Below the pieces are notes generated by a model. That model saw nothing but the letters and a program-made list of their open reading frames with translations, did not search any database and was not told where the DNA came from. DNA of 64,000 nucleotides from an uncultured Clostridia bacterium (GTDB taxonomy: Bacteria > Bacillota > Clostridia > Saccharofermentanales > Saccharofermentanaceae): NCBI GenBank assembly GCA_946403085.1, contig CAMIYM010000003.1:124001-188000 (forward strand), written 5' to 3'. This document shows, piece after piece, positions 44,589 to 55,111 of the stretch (its first letter is position 1; every line of letters starts with the position of its first letter). Position numbers and translations under genes: made by a program.

Positions 44589-46244
44589 TTATTTGCTGAC
44601 GATCTTGCCTGCTCTTGCGATAGCATCGTCGATATGAGCGCAGAAGTTCTCTGCACCGAGCTTTTTCTCAAAGCCTGCCTTCTTAATGACTTTCATCGGC
44701 TGCTCATTAACATGGGACATGATGAGCTGTACGCCTCTTGCCTGGCATTCGTCTGAGAGTATCTCAAGATTCTTCATGGCTGTGGCATCGATAGTGCTTA
44801 CGCTTCTCATTCTGAGGATGAGAGCCTTGGTGTCTTCCTTAGGTGAGATCTGAAGGATCTTTCCTGCTGATGCGAAAAACATAGGACCTGAGATCTCATA
44901 TACGAGAGTGTGTTCGGGAAGGACACGCAGATCGATGCTGTCGGGATCGTTCTCCGGATCAACATCTTTCCATCCTTCGATCTGTGTAACTTCACTCATT
45001 CTCTTCATGAAGAGGACTGCGGCAAGGAGTACGCCTACTTCGATAGCTACTACGAGATCGAAGATGACAGTGAGAGCGAATGTGATAAGAAGGACTACAA
45101 TATCGCTCTTAGGTGAACTCTTAACGAGCTTAACGAATCTTCTCCATCCGCTCATGTTGTATGCGACCTGGAAAAGAATAGCTGCGATGCAGGGCATGGG
45201 AATGAGCTTTGCATAGGGCATCAGGAATACAACTACGATAAGAAGTGTAACTGAATGAACCATACCCGCAATCGGTGTTCTGCCGCCGTTCTTGATGTTT
45301 GCGGCAGTTCTTGCGATGGCACCTGTGGCAGGAATACCGCCAAAGCAGGCAGATGCGATATTGCCGACACCCTGAGCGATGAGTTCCGCATTGGGCTTGT
45401 GCTTGGAGCCGATCATGCTGTCTGCAACTACTGCAGAAAGAAGTGACTCGACACCGGCAAGGAATGCGATAGTAACTGCGTTGGTTAGCTGTCCTCTGAA
45501 GTTCTCGAATGTGAACATTGAAGCGTTGAGGCTGAACGGCGGTAGGCCTGCAGGGATATCGGCAAACTGCTTTCCGATCGTGTTTACATCAAGATGGAAG
45601 AACTCCACGATGGCTGCAGTTACGATAACAGCGATGAAAGAACCGGGGATCTTCTTAAAGAATATAGGCCATACGATAAGGATTACGAGTGCGATGGCGC
45701 CGATCATGACTGCCTGCCAGTTGATGGTTACGGCATTCTTAACAAGTGTCATGATCTTCTCGGATGTCTCTATCGGCTTTTCGCCGTGCTGATAAGCGAT
45801 ACCCGTGAAATCCTTAATCTGACCGATAAAAAGGGTAACGGCGATACCTGCAGTGAATCCTGTAGTGATAGGATCAGGGATGTATTTAAGAAGGCTTCCG
45901 AATCTGCAGAAACCCATGATGACAAGGATAATGCCCGCCATGATGGTCGCGATGATAAGTCCCTGTGTGCCGTCCTTCATAACGATTCCGGCCACGATGG
46001 TCGCGAAAGCTGCCGTAGGTCCCGCGATCTGAACTCTGCTTCCGCCTAAGAAAGATACGATGAAGCCTGCTACGATCGCAGTATAGATACCTGCTTCAGG
46101 TCCGACGCCTGATGCGATGGCAAGAGCTATTGAAAGCGGCAAAGCGATGATAGCAACGATTATTCCTGCAACTATATCTTTAACTAGCTGCGCACCTGAA
46201 TACTTCTTCATTACGGAGAACAGCTTCGGCGTAAATTCCTTCAT
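44589..46244 (-). CDS. SulP/SLC26 family anion transporter with STAS domain
   Basis: A 551-residue membrane transporter. The transmembrane core (residues 1 to about 420) carries the SulP patterns ALPLSIALAIASGVGPEAGIYTAIVAG and the VQIAGPTAAF segment. The C-terminal STAS domain (about 440-545) contains the VSTIDATAMKNLE phospho-loop-like region. The family carries sulfate, bicarbonate or dicarboxylates; the substrate cannot be read from the sequence. The nearby sulfur genes do not make sulfate certain, because this gene is on the other strand and has no sulfate-assimilation neighbours. Confidence 0.93.
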   Translation of the reverse strand: MKEFTPKLFSVMKKYSGAQLVKDIVAGIIVAIIALPLSIALAIASGVGPEAGIYTAIVAGFIVSFLGGSRVQIAGPTAAFATIVAGIVMKDGTQGLIIATIMAGIILVIMGFCRFGSLLKYIPDPITTGFTAGIAVTLFIGQIKDFTGIAYQHGEKPIETSEKIMTLVKNAVTINWQAVMIGAIALVILIVWPIFFKKIPGSFIAVIVTAAIVEFFHLDVNTIGKQFADIPAGLPPFSLNASMFTFENFRGQLTNAVTIAFLAGVESLLSAVVADSMIGSKHKPNAELIAQGVGNIASACFGGIPATGAIARTAANIKNGGRTPIAGMVHSVTLLIVVVFLMPYAKLIPMPCIAAILFQVAYNMSGWRRFVKLVKSSPKSDIVVLLITFALTVIFDLVVAIEVGVLLAAVLFMKRMSEVTQIEGWKDVDPENDPDSIDLRVLPEHTLVYEISGPMFFASAGKILQISPKEDTKALILRMRSVSTIDATAMKNLEILSDECQARGVQLIMSHVNEQPMKVIKKAGFEKKLGAENFCAHIDDAIARAGKIVSK

Positions 46245-46353
46245 AAAACACCCTCTATTCTTTAATTAGCATTTTTAACCACGAAATTATAAGAATAGAG
46301 GATTACATTATCAATTATTCATTTTCACAAATGAACGCTTGCCGCAGGGCAAG

Positions 46354-46887
46354 TCACTGTACATATACTATAGCCGTTTTCTTAAATGCGGATATGACCA
46401 TCATGGTTGCATAGTAGATGGTGTATATAGCGTAAGATATTGAGATTATAGTGACGGAGTTAATGAAGATGATGCAGAGTATTACCTGTGAGATGCTGGC
46501 AATGCCCTGTACGAGATCGGTCTTCCATCCGGGATTGTTATCCTTTTTGTTACCGACGACACGGATCATACTCAAGATTCCTGAGACAAGATGAGTTCCG
46601 ATGACATAAATGACCGTAATGATCTTAGCCTGATCGTATATTGCTATCGCGAAAACTCCCATATCGAAAAGTATGAGACCTATAAGCAGGAACCATTTAC
46701 CGCCTACCATATGCTGTGCATGCGTCAGATAGTAGATAAGGAATTTTGCTCCGTAATATGTGAGCGTGATGCTGATGCCAAAAGCCAGGAGCTCAAGTGC
46801 CATGTCCGGCATCAGCACTATTGCAAGTGCGCCGATGAGAGCAAATGCCGCTCCGATTATTGTCCACACGCGTCTTGCTTTGCTCAT
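46354..46887 (-). CDS. HdeD/DUF308-like membrane protein
   Basis: A 177-residue protein with five to six short membrane helices. The early RVWTIIGAAFALIGALAIVLMPDMALE segment, with a helix-proline-helix pattern, is typical of DUF308/HdeD-like proteins, whose function is unknown apart from acid-stress links in enterobacteria. Its start overlaps the stop of the DUF6765-like gene, so it is the last gene of a three-gene minus-strand operon. Confidence 0.7.
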   Translation of the reverse strand: MSKARRVWTIIGAAFALIGALAIVLMPDMALELLAFGISITLTYYGAKFLIYYLTHAQHMVGGKWFLLIGLILFDMGVFAIAIYDQAKIITVIYVIGTHLVSGILSMIRVVGNKKDNNPGWKTDLVQGIASISQVILCIIFINSVTIISISYAIYTIYYATMMVISAFKKTAIVYVQ

Positions 46888-48032
46888 GACCCGCTCCTTA
46901 AGTTTTGCTTGACGAGTTTCATGTAATCCTTGATCCCGCCAAAACCTTTCTTGTTGTAGTCAATTGAATAACCTGCAAGGCCGTTGCCTGAAGTAAAGAT
47001 CTTATTTGTGACCATGCTCTTTTGTGACAATGCGGCAAGTATGAATCTTCCGAGGAATGTGTCATTCTTATCTTCAGCATTCTTATACTCTTCCGAATAA
47101 GTCATTACATCAAAGTCAGGAATATCTTTACCGGATAATTCTTCACCGAATCTTTTCCAGTCTTCAGATGCATCAGGCTGTCTTTTGGTAAGGATCTCGT
47201 GGATCCTGTCCTTATAAGGCTCTACAGTCTTTTCATCGTAAGTATCTGTTGTGAATTCTTCAGCTTCGCCTCTTAAGTACTTCATCGCAAATATCATCTG
47301 GCTGAATGCTTTCATATAATCAGACGGGTTATCCTTCAGGAATTCCCTGTAGCTGCCCCAGGCGGGAAGATACTTGTATCTGATGAAGCTGTAGTCGGGA
47401 AGATGGCCTGCGTGTCCGTGGCCCAGGTTAAGGATATTGGTCTCACTGGGATTAAAGACTGTACTGTTATATACAGAGTTTTCGATGTCATCTGCAGCAC
47501 CCGGAGCATGTTTGAACGAGATCTTCTGCTCTGTGTTGTCGAATAATATCTCGTAGAAATCATTGCTTGTGTTGTTGATCGCAAGGGAAGGGGTACCTGC
47601 AAAATTCATATGTGCCCAGGTATCTGCGAGGACATGCATCGCGATCCCTGCAGCCTGGATGCTCTTATCCTTTGCAAGTTCGACAGTGTCTTTTACAAGT
47701 TCACCGTTGGGGCCGCAGATAAGCCTGTATTTATTCTTATATGTCTTTGTAGCACGCGGAGTCTTCGCATATAGGTCTTTGGGAAGGAAATGGAATGATG
47801 CCCAGATCCTGGTTATGTCCTGAAGACCGACTATGTCAGCTCTTGTATCAACGAGTTCTGCCTGTGTCTGCGATGTGGCCGCATGTATTGATGCGGAAAT
47901 TGATTTGAGGAAGGTTTTCGTGCAGCAATCAACAAATTGATCGCTGTAGCATAATGAGAGCGCCTCCTCATGGGAGTAGCCTGCAAGTATTGCTGCGCAG
48001 TAAGTCGCATAGTAATGGAAATCAGCCTGCAA
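46884..48032 (-). CDS. DUF6765-like protein (helical, His-rich, phospholipase C-like outline)
   Basis: A 382-residue protein that starts MQADFHYYATYCAAILAGYSHEEA and contains GIAMHVLADTWAHMNFAG and GHGHAGHLPDYS. The FHYYATYCAA start and HVLADTWAH motif are those I associate with DUF6765. His and Asp residues in these motifs recall zinc-dependent phospholipase C-type helical proteins, which suggests a metal site, but activity is unproven. There is no signal peptide. It overlaps the DUF308-like gene by four bases, and the gene upstream on the same strand ends one base before its start. Confidence 0.75.
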   Translation of the reverse strand: MQADFHYYATYCAAILAGYSHEEALSLCYSDQFVDCCTKTFLKSISASIHAATSQTQAELVDTRADIVGLQDITRIWASFHFLPKDLYAKTPRATKTYKNKYRLICGPNGELVKDTVELAKDKSIQAAGIAMHVLADTWAHMNFAGTPSLAINNTSNDFYEILFDNTEQKISFKHAPGAADDIENSVYNSTVFNPSETNILNLGHGHAGHLPDYSFIRYKYLPAWGSYREFLKDNPSDYMKAFSQMIFAMKYLRGEAEEFTTDTYDEKTVEPYKDRIHEILTKRQPDASEDWKRFGEELSGKDIPDFDVMTYSEEYKNAEDKNDTFLGRFILAALSQKSMVTNKIFTSGNGLAGYSIDYNKKGFGGIKDYMKLVKQNLRSGS

Positions 48033-48551
48033 TTACCCGGCACCCCCGATCTGTTTGGATTTGTGTTTCTTCACACTTATCCCTGCAATGAACACTTCGA
48101 GTGTGATCACGAGTGAAGTAAGTTCCATGAATACTGATACGAAGCCTTCGATGAATGAGTCACCTACGTCTGCGAGTGTAGGAATGACGATGATAAGAGA
48201 GCCTGCCGAACTTAAGATCAGCAGCATCAGTATGACAAGATAGCCTTTGCCTGCCTTTTTGCCGCGCCCTTCGCTTATGGCTTTGAGTCCGGCTATAAGC
48301 CTCAGGATTACATCGGCACCCATGATGATGAATACCATCACTGTCGAGATCAGGACTCCTATATCTCCTAATTCCTCTATCTGTTCATCATCGAAAAGCT
48401 GATAGCCGAAAAGAAGCTGGGCAGCAAGTTTGATAACGCTCCAGAAGCCAAATACGATAACACCCGTTCCCAGGATGACGAGCGTATTAGAGTTCCTTCT
48501 GAAGTTCAATGATTCCTGATCGTTAAGCAGTATGTTATCTGTATCTTGCAT
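48033..48551 (-). CDS. Small integral membrane protein of unknown function
   Basis: A 172-residue protein with about four membrane helices and a short polar N-terminus (MQDTDNILLNDQESLNFRRN). The third loop is basic (ISEGRGKKAGKG). No family is recognised. It is the first gene of the minus-strand operon with the DUF6765-like and DUF308-like genes, which it joins almost without spacing, so the three products probably act together at the membrane. Confidence 0.7.
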   Translation of the reverse strand: MQDTDNILLNDQESLNFRRNSNTLVILGTGVIVFGFWSVIKLAAQLLFGYQLFDDEQIEELGDIGVLISTVMVFIIMGADVILRLIAGLKAISEGRGKKAGKGYLVILMLLILSSAGSLIIVIPTLADVGDSFIEGFVSVFMELTSLVITLEVFIAGISVKKHKSKQIGGAG

Positions 48552-48631
48552 CTGTTATATATGTTTCCTTCCATACCAACTTAGAATTATAGCAAAAGAT
48601 CAGGGAAGAGGGCTTGCAAAAGATAAAGAAT

Positions 48632-48661
48632 AGAGGCTGCCCCCGTAAAGAGACAGCCTCT
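48632..48661 (-). terminator. Terminator of the zinc-ribbon/TPR gene
   Basis: AGAGGCTG (48632-48639) pairs perfectly with CAGCCTCT (48654-48661). On the minus strand it is followed by a T-rich run (TATTCTTTATCTTTT). Confidence 0.75.
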
Positions 48662-48684
48662 GAAAGTTCCTTTTACGGAACGGA

Positions 48685-50622
48685 TCACATGCCTGCTGCA
48701 CCGCCTGCGATGTTCTCTGTTCCAACGTTTCCGTTCCATGTGTTAAGAGTCAATGTATATCTGTAATAGTTCTTGAATGTGAAGTTATAGCTTGAACCGT
48801 TTCTGAGTCTTGAATATACACCGAGATCACCGAAAAGATCCTTGGAGCCATACCACTTGTCGCCGTATGCGATCCTCATTGTATATGTGCCGGGCTTGAC
48901 CTTGATGGTGGCGCTCTTTCCGGCTCTGATGAAGACCTGTCCAACTACTGCACCCTTCTTGTTATAGATTCTGACGAGGGCATTTCTCGGAGGATTCTTG
49001 ATCGTAAGCTTAACGCCGCTTGAACCCTTCTTCATAGCGCCGTTCTTAGGCATTGTCTGCTGGCACTTCTTCGCCTTTTCGGAAGCATCCTTATAACCTG
49101 CAATAGAGGAGTAAGCTGCATAAGCCTTATAGTAATTGCCTGACTTGAAGTACTTCTCAGCCTGGTTATAAGTCTGGATGACCTGCTCGATCTCGTCGAT
49201 CTTTCTCTGGCACTCCTTATATCTTGCTTCAGAATCAAGGAAGTCATTGAGTTCGCCGAAGATCTTCTTTGCCTCTTCATAATTTCTTTCATTAAAGAGC
49301 TTGTCTGCGTACTTGTACTTAAGTCCGTTAACACCTGCAGTAGCGAGTTCTTTTGCCTCTTCTGTCTCAGGCTTTAATGCAGCATTGACAGCAGCATAAT
49401 CATCTGTACCATTTGCAACGGCATTGGAGATTACCTTTGCATCTTCATTCTGAGGTTCTGTTAAGAACTTATATTCGAAATCGTTTGTCTGGAGAGCATA
49501 AGCAGCCTTGATGACTGTGTTCCAGTCCTGTTCCTTCACTGCGAGAAATCCGTCGCAGGTTACGGCTTCCTTAAGATACTTTTCCTTAAGCTTTTTCAGT
49601 TCATTGAACTTGGATTTTGCACCTGCATAATCCTTGTCCTTATAGAGTTTTTCTGCTTCCTTGGCTGCACTGCACTCATACATGAGGGAGCGAGCTTCGT
49701 TGCCCTTTTCCTCGCTTCCGTAGAATGCGTCGACTGTCTTAAGGATCTTGATGGCGCCGTCATAATCGTTCTCTTTAAGAAGTCCGTCTACCTTCTTATA
49801 GTCGATCTCGACCTGGGCCATTCTTGAATAGTAATCAGCATCCTCGAAGTCCAAAACTCCGCTGAAGATAGTGAGAGCTTCTTCGTAGTTGCCTGCATCG
49901 ATTGCCTCGATGCCCTTGTTGTATCTCTGAACACGGCTGTAATGCCAGATGGCGATAACACCGCCTGCTATTGCTGCAACAAGTAAGACCGCTCCGATGA
50001 TGATGAACATAGGGAGGAACGGATTCTTCTTTTTGGGCTCCTCATAGATAGTGGTTACTCCGGGAGCAGGTGTATCAAGTGATACAGGTGCTGATGAAGA
50101 CTGTGCTGCAGGAGCCGAAAAAGCGGAAGATACAGTTGCCGGAGCCTCAGCGGCTGCCTCCTGGGCGGGAGCCGCCGGTGTTGATGCAAAAGCAGATGTG
50201 GCAGGAGATGACCAGGGCGTAGCCTGAGTCTTATTCCACGGTGCATTTGACGGAGCATTTGTCATAGGTGCCCACGGAACAGATGCCGTGCTTGAAGGCG
50301 TTGAAGATAACTTCTCCTGAACCGGCTCGGTCTCTTCTGCTGCAGCTAATGCTTTTGCTTCAGATTCAGCGGCCAGTTCTTCCATAGGCTTGTAAGCAGG
50401 TTCTTCTGCTTCTATAGCTGCCTCAGGTTCTGCCTCAGCAGTCTCCGGTTCTGCTACAGCTGCTTCTGGTTCAGTCTCAGCTGTTTCAGGTTCTACAGTG
50501 TCTACAGTGGAAGTCTCAGAAGCTGCCTCTGCTGCAGCTTTAGCTGAATCTTCGATAGGTGTGCCGCAGTAAGGACAGAATCTGCCGCCTCCGACTTGCT
50601 TACCACATCCAATACATAACAT
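48685..50622 (-). CDS. Zinc-ribbon, membrane-anchored TPR-like protein
   Basis: A 645-residue protein. The N-terminus is a zinc ribbon (CIGCG then CPYCG, residues 3-20). A low-complexity region rich in Ala, Glu, Pro and Ser (about 25-200) has repeated EPETAE-type units. One membrane helix follows (about 205-230), then about 300 residues of helical TPR-like repeats (YNKGIEAIDAGNYEEALTIF, LLKENDYDGAIKIL, AEKYFKSGNYYKAYAAY). A beta-rich C-terminal domain with KKGAVVGQVFIRAGKSATIKV ends the protein. This topology is common in gut Clostridia, where the exported part is of unknown function. Confidence 0.82.
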   Translation of the reverse strand: MLCIGCGKQVGGGRFCPYCGTPIEDSAKAAAEAASETSTVDTVEPETAETEPEAAVAEPETAEAEPEAAIEAEEPAYKPMEELAAESEAKALAAAEETEPVQEKLSSTPSSTASVPWAPMTNAPSNAPWNKTQATPWSSPATSAFASTPAAPAQEAAAEAPATVSSAFSAPAAQSSSAPVSLDTPAPGVTTIYEEPKKKNPFLPMFIIIGAVLLVAAIAGGVIAIWHYSRVQRYNKGIEAIDAGNYEEALTIFSGVLDFEDADYYSRMAQVEIDYKKVDGLLKENDYDGAIKILKTVDAFYGSEEKGNEARSLMYECSAAKEAEKLYKDKDYAGAKSKFNELKKLKEKYLKEAVTCDGFLAVKEQDWNTVIKAAYALQTNDFEYKFLTEPQNEDAKVISNAVANGTDDYAAVNAALKPETEEAKELATAGVNGLKYKYADKLFNERNYEEAKKIFGELNDFLDSEARYKECQRKIDEIEQVIQTYNQAEKYFKSGNYYKAYAAYSSIAGYKDASEKAKKCQQTMPKNGAMKKGSSGVKLTIKNPPRNALVRIYNKKGAVVGQVFIRAGKSATIKVKPGTYTMRIAYGDKWYGSKDLFGDLGVYSRLRNGSSYNFTFKNYYRYTLTLNTWNGNVGTENIAGGAAGM

Positions 50623-50845
50623 GGAATTACCTCGCTAAAATAATTGTTTCCTAAATCCTCTTGTCCGGGAAAGACTGCAAAAAACAATCTTCCAATTTAA
50701 TTAAAAATTATAACTTAGAGTGAGCGGATAAACAATATTTTATTAAATAAGCCAATAAATGTACTATCTCAATGATTTACAGATGTTTAACTGCCGCTTT
50801 GAAGGTGTTGTCGTATAATGTGGCTATCACTTTCCGGAGGGGTTT

Positions 50846-53392
50846 ATGAAGAGATCGATCAAGCCGCTGGCGCTTATAACTGTTGCAGCAATTGCTCTTA
50901 CAGCTTGCAACCAGGCACCTGTATCAGGTTCTGAAGAAAGTCAGAGCGAATCAGTTACTGAAGCATCAGGAGATATTACAGATCCGTCTGCCGCAAGCAC
51001 TACTACAGGTGTGGTGTCCGGCAGCACACATTCAACAAAGGATCTTACTGAGAAAGGCAAAGGTTATGAGGGAACTGAGGGAACGGGAAAGTTCAATTAC
51101 GGCGAAGCCCTTCAGAAATCTCTTTTGTTCTATGAACTCCAGCGAAGCGGCAAGCTTCCTGAGAATACCAGATGCAACTGGCGCGGTGATTCCGGCCTTA
51201 CGGATGGCGCAGACAACAATGTCGATCTTACAGGCGGCTGGTACGATGCGGGAGACAACGTGAAGTTCAATCTCCCGATGGCATATTCCGCTGCTATGCT
51301 TGGCTGGTCAGTCTATGAGGACAAGGCTTCTTACGAGCAGAGCGGCCAGCTCGAGTATGTACTTGGAGATATCAAGTGGGTCAGCGATTATCTGATCAAG
51401 TGTCATCCCGAGAAGGAAGTCTTCTACTATCAGGTCGGCGACGGAAATGCGGATCACTCCTGGTGGGGTCCTTGCGAAGTGATGACGATGAACAGGCCGT
51501 CTTATAAGGTCACCAAGGATAATCCGGGTTCTGCAGTAGTCGGTGAGGCAGCTGCAGCGCTGGCTGTCACATCGATCGTTTTCAAGGACATTGATAAAGA
51601 TTATTCAGCGCTCTGCCTTGAACATGCTAAGAGTTTATACAGTTTTGCAGATTCGACCAGAAGTGATTCAGGATATACCGCGGCGAACGGATTCTATAAT
51701 TCATGGAGCGGTTTTTACGATGAGCTTTCATGGGCGGGCAGCTGGCTTTACTTGGCAACTAATGACAAGTCTTATCTCGATAATGCGAAAACATGTTTCA
51801 CCAAAGCCGGCCACGATTACAACTGGTCCATGTGCTGGGATGATGTTCATATCGGAGCAGCTGTGCTTCTTGCAAAGATAACAGGTGATAAGGCATATAA
51901 GGATGAAGTCCAGAAGCATCTTGATTTCTGGACTAAGGGAACATCAGACGGCCAGAAGATAACATATTCACCCAAAGGTCTAGCATGGCTCGACCAGTGG
52001 GGTTCATTAAGATATGCGACCACAACTGCCTTTATAGCAACTGTCTACAGCAGATGGGACGGCTGCCCCAAAGACAAGGTCAATACATACTGGGATTTTG
52101 CGGTATCACAGGCTGATTATGCTCTTGGTTCATCAGGCAGATCCTACGTTGTCGGATTCGGCGAGAATCCTCCTGTGCACCCTCACCACAGAACAAGCCA
52201 GGGTTCTTACTGTGACAACATGAATGAGCCAGGCACTTCAAGACATACGCTTTACGGTGCTCTTGTAGGTGGCCCTGATGCTTCTGACGGATATACGGAT
52301 ACGGTAAGTGACTACAACAAGAATGAGGTCGCATGCGATTACAATGCAGGATTCACGGGCCTTCTCGCAGCAATGTATTCCAGATATCACGGCAAGACTC
52401 TGATCGGCTTCGGAGCAGTGGAGGAAGTACCTGCTGATGAGTATTCCACAGATTGCAGTCTTAATGTCGAAGGCAAGGATTTTGCAGAGATCAAAGCCCT
52501 TATCTACAACAAGACCGCATGGCCTGCAAGAGCGGCAACCAAGCTCGAATTCAGATACTATGTGGATCTTTCGGAGATCTATAAGGCAGGCGGCAATGCA
52601 GCGGGAGTCAAGATAAGCACCAACTATATGCAGTCCGGCCGTGTTGACGGACTTAAGGTATGGAATGAAGCTAATCATATCTATTATCTATCAGTAGTTT
52701 TCGATGACGGGAACTTAAGACCTGGCGGACAGTCCCAGTATAAGTCTGAGATCCAGGTCAGGATGACAAGCCCTAACGGCGTATGGGATAACAGCAATGA
52801 CTATTCATTCAAGAAGGGCGCGGTGCTTCTTGATGACGGCAAGCTTGTATACGGAACACTTCCTGATGAGGAAGGCAAAGGTTCCGGTGAGTCTGCAGGA
52901 GGAACGGTTCCTGACCAGAGCACTGCAACTTCCGCAACACAGGCTGATACTTCATCTTCCGGCGGCCAGACTAAGGTCGGAAATCTCAGCATCAAGATGA
53001 ACTATAATGACAAATCTACAAATGTTAATGCCATTGCAGGAACTCTTGAGATAACAAATACCGGCAAGACAAAAGTCGATCTGTCGAAGATCAAGATCAA
53101 TTACTATTTCAAGAAGGAAGGCGGAGACATGGTTTTCGACTGCTATCACGCAGCAACGAATTCCGCTTCAGGTAAGTACACCGAACTGACTAGCAAAGTG
53201 AAGGGCAAGTACTCTTCCTGCACGGGTGAAGACAGGGATACATGCCTTGCGATCACTGTTGGCGGCGGTTCTCTTGCAAAAGGCGATACGCTTACGATAA
53301 GCTTCAGTGCGCACCGGTCTGACTGGGCCAATATGGATCTGTCCAACGACTGGTCGCATAAAGATGTGAAGAATATCGAGATCGTTAATTGA
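50846..53392 (+). CDS. GH9 endoglucanase lipoprotein with two CBM3-type modules
   Basis: An 848-residue exported cellulase. The signal peptide ends in LTAC (lipid-anchor Cys at about residue 21), then a Ser/Thr-rich linker. The GH9 catalytic domain (about 80-520) contains [12 protein letters not shown] with D134 and D137 and the acid E494 in [15 protein letters not shown]3c-like module (about 530-680), typically fused to GH9 processive endoglucanases, a linker and a second CBM3-like module (about 715-848) follow. It cleaves beta-1,4-glucan. Lipid anchoring is unusual, since most such enzymes are free or dockerin-bound. A TATAAT lies at 50814-50819 and GGAGG precedes the start. Confidence 0.93.
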   Translation: MKRSIKPLALITVAAIALTACNQAPVSGSEESQSESVTEASGDITDPSAASTTTGVVSGSTHSTKDLTEKGKGYEGTEGTGKFNYGEALQKSLLFYELQRSGKLPENTRCNWRGDSGLTDGADNNVDLTGGWYDAGDNVKFNLPMAYSAAMLGWSVYEDKASYEQSGQLEYVLGDIKWVSDYLIKCHPEKEVFYYQVGDGNADHSWWGPCEVMTMNRPSYKVTKDNPGSAVVGEAAAALAVTSIVFKDIDKDYSALCLEHAKSLYSFADSTRSDSGYTAANGFYNSWSGFYDELSWAGSWLYLATNDKSYLDNAKTCFTKAGHDYNWSMCWDDVHIGAAVLLAKITGDKAYKDEVQKHLDFWTKGTSDGQKITYSPKGLAWLDQWGSLRYATTTAFIATVYSRWDGCPKDKVNTYWDFAVSQADYALGSSGRSYVVGFGENPPVHPHHRTSQGSYCDNMNEPGTSRHTLYGALVGGPDASDGYTDTVSDYNKNEVACDYNAGFTGLLAAMYSRYHGKTLIGFGAVEEVPADEYSTDCSLNVEGKDFAEIKALIYNKTAWPARAATKLEFRYYVDLSEIYKAGGNAAGVKISTNYMQSGRVDGLKVWNEANHIYYLSVVFDDGNLRPGGQSQYKSEIQVRMTSPNGVWDNSNDYSFKKGAVLLDDGKLVYGTLPDEEGKGSGESAGGTVPDQSTATSATQADTSSSGGQTKVGNLSIKMNYNDKSTNVNAIAGTLEITNTGKTKVDLSKIKINYYFKKEGGDMVFDCYHAATNSASGKYTELTSKVKGKYSSCTGEDRDTCLAITVGGGSLAKGDTLTISFSAHRSDWANMDLSNDWSHKDVKNIEIVN

Positions 53393-53397
53393 TTTAA

Positions 53398-53429
53398 AAA
53401 GGGTTCACTTCATTTGAAGTGAACCCTTT
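53398..53429. terminator. Bidirectional intrinsic terminator
   Basis: AAAGGGTTCACTTCA (53398-53412) is the exact reverse complement of TGAAGTGAACCCTTT (53415-53429). It gives a 15-pair stem between the convergent GH9 and NlpC/P60 genes, with A/T-rich flanks on both sides. Confidence 0.9.
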
Positions 53430-53432
53430 ATT

Positions 53433-54986
53433 TTAACCTTCGTTTTTCTCTTCTTCCGGCTTTATCGTTAGCGCGGTGGTTGCCGTATCGAGCCAGGATA
53501 CAAGGTTCCTTCGTCTTACGTTAAGGCTGCTTAAGACGACGCTCCTCGGGTGAAGGACTTCCTTGGAACCCGGAGCAGGCTGAACGAACGTGCCGACTGA
53601 GCTGATGACATATGGCACACCGTCTACAGTTCCGATGTAGATCGTCATGTGTCCAGGGAAAGAGATAAGGCTTCCCGGAGCGAGCTTCTCGATCTCTGCA
53701 AGTTTTTCTTTTGAACTCATCTTCTTCATGTCAACCTTATAGACGCCTTTTGAACTTGACTGTCCTACTCTTGGAAGAAGTATTCCGAAGCATCTGTAGA
53801 TCTCTCTTGTGATGCCGGTGCAGTCATTTGCCTGAAGGTCGCCGCCCCATCCGTAACGGTCGCCCAGGAGCTTGAATGCCTGTCTGACGATATTGGCGGG
53901 AGTAAGAGGGAGGTAGCCGACATTAACATCGTCAGAGACGGGGATCAGAACATACTCATCTTTGATATATCCGTCTTCTCCTCTTGCAGGAACTTTTACC
54001 ACGTAATCACCGTAAGTTGTTCTCTGGTTAATGATGTCGGGAGCATCTTTGACAGGTACGAGTTCCATCCTTGTGCCCATGGGGAGAACGAGGTTAGTTG
54101 TAAGCGGACTGTGAGGGTCATCTCCTAATCTGATCTCTCTGGCGGTAACGACGAGCCACTTGTCAGGCGATTGTCTCTTTGTCCATTCATCTTTGTCATG
54201 GCAGAGAGCTACCGCGTCTTTTCTAAGCCACGCAGAGAAACTGTCGAAGACGACATAAAGGTATTCGCCGTCAGCGCTCTCATGCAGAACAACGACCGGC
54301 ATATAAGGCATGCATTCCGAATAGATGAGGCTGTCAAAGAATTTATCATCGGCACTCTCGAAAACGCGGTCTTCAGTGGGGAACATCCTTACGGACATTC
54401 TCTTGGTCGTAAAGCCGTACTGCACTTTTATCTCATCAGGCACAGCGTCCATATTTGAAAGACGGACTAATTCATCCCAGTATTCTTTTGTCGTGGGCTG
54501 GCCGTTAAGAAAGAACTTCTCCGGCTTTGACGGGACAGATTTCGCGTTGTCGCTTAAGAATGTCCTTAAGACATTTCCGTCAAGTGTTTCCTCAAAATCG
54601 TTGATGTGGGGCATCCTGGTCTTGTTGTCTCCAGCGAGGATCACAGCACGGTTCTTATCGTTAAAAGCAGCGATCTGCTCGTCGTTCATGAGTATCTGAT
54701 CGTCGCCTTCCTTGATCCAGTATTCAGGATTCATCATCTCGGGCTTTACGTCATCCATAAGGCGAACATAGTCGGTATCGGCTATTGTCTTACCATCCTT
54801 TGTCTTGACTATGACTTCGACCGGAGGCTGTGTAGGCACCGGTGTGGGTGTCGGTTCTTCCGATACGGATGCAGTGGTAAGGTCTGATGATGACTCACTT
54901 GGAACCGTGATGAAATTGCATGAGCAGAATGCGGTCGTCATGACCGAAGCTGCGAGGATCACTGAGGTCAGTTTTCTATTTATCAT
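53433..54986 (-). CDS. NlpC/P60-family lipoprotein, SH3-like
   Basis: A 517-residue lipoprotein. The signal ends in a lipobox-like FCSC, followed by a Thr/Pro-rich linker. The middle holds SH3-like segments (VVLHESADGEYLYVVFDSFSAWL, DYVVKVPARGEDGYIKDEYV). The C-terminal NlpC/P60 cysteine peptidase domain starts about residue 365, with nucleophile C389 (NDCTGI) and H446 (GHMTIYIG). Enzymes of this type cut peptidoglycan stem peptides. Together with the deacetylase at 11.3 kb, it indicates remodelling of the wall. The family layout (SH3 plus P60) is common in Clostridia. Confidence 0.9.
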   Translation of the reverse strand: MINRKLTSVILAASVMTTAFCSCNFITVPSESSSDLTTASVSEEPTPTPVPTQPPVEVIVKTKDGKTIADTDYVRLMDDVKPEMMNPEYWIKEGDDQILMNDEQIAAFNDKNRAVILAGDNKTRMPHINDFEETLDGNVLRTFLSDNAKSVPSKPEKFFLNGQPTTKEYWDELVRLSNMDAVPDEIKVQYGFTTKRMSVRMFPTEDRVFESADDKFFDSLIYSECMPYMPVVVLHESADGEYLYVVFDSFSAWLRKDAVALCHDKDEWTKRQSPDKWLVVTAREIRLGDDPHSPLTTNLVLPMGTRMELVPVKDAPDIINQRTTYGDYVVKVPARGEDGYIKDEYVLIPVSDDVNVGYLPLTPANIVRQAFKLLGDRYGWGGDLQANDCTGITREIYRCFGILLPRVGQSSSKGVYKVDMKKMSSKEKLAEIEKLAPGSLISFPGHMTIYIGTVDGVPYVISSVGTFVQPAPGSKEVLHPRSVVLSSLNVRRRNLVSWLDTATTALTIKPEEEKNEG

Positions 54987-55111
54987 TTAAGATTACTCCT
55001 GATATTACTTTTCCACGATTATAACCCATTTGATTTAGAATCATGTTTCCTGAAAATGGTACAATAAGCCTTAGCTGAATTTAAGTGAATTTCTAAGCAA
55101 TTGAGGTATAT

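Noticed and set aside
44589..46244. Sulfate transporter as part of the sulfur regulon
   Set aside because: SulP proteins also carry bicarbonate and dicarboxylates. The gene is on the opposite strand 8 kb away and does not have the AACCTA-N9-TAGGTT operator upstream.
48055..48243. Plus-strand small ORF antisense to the membrane protein gene
   Set aside because: It is a shadow of the minus-strand gene with no ribosome binding site or domain.
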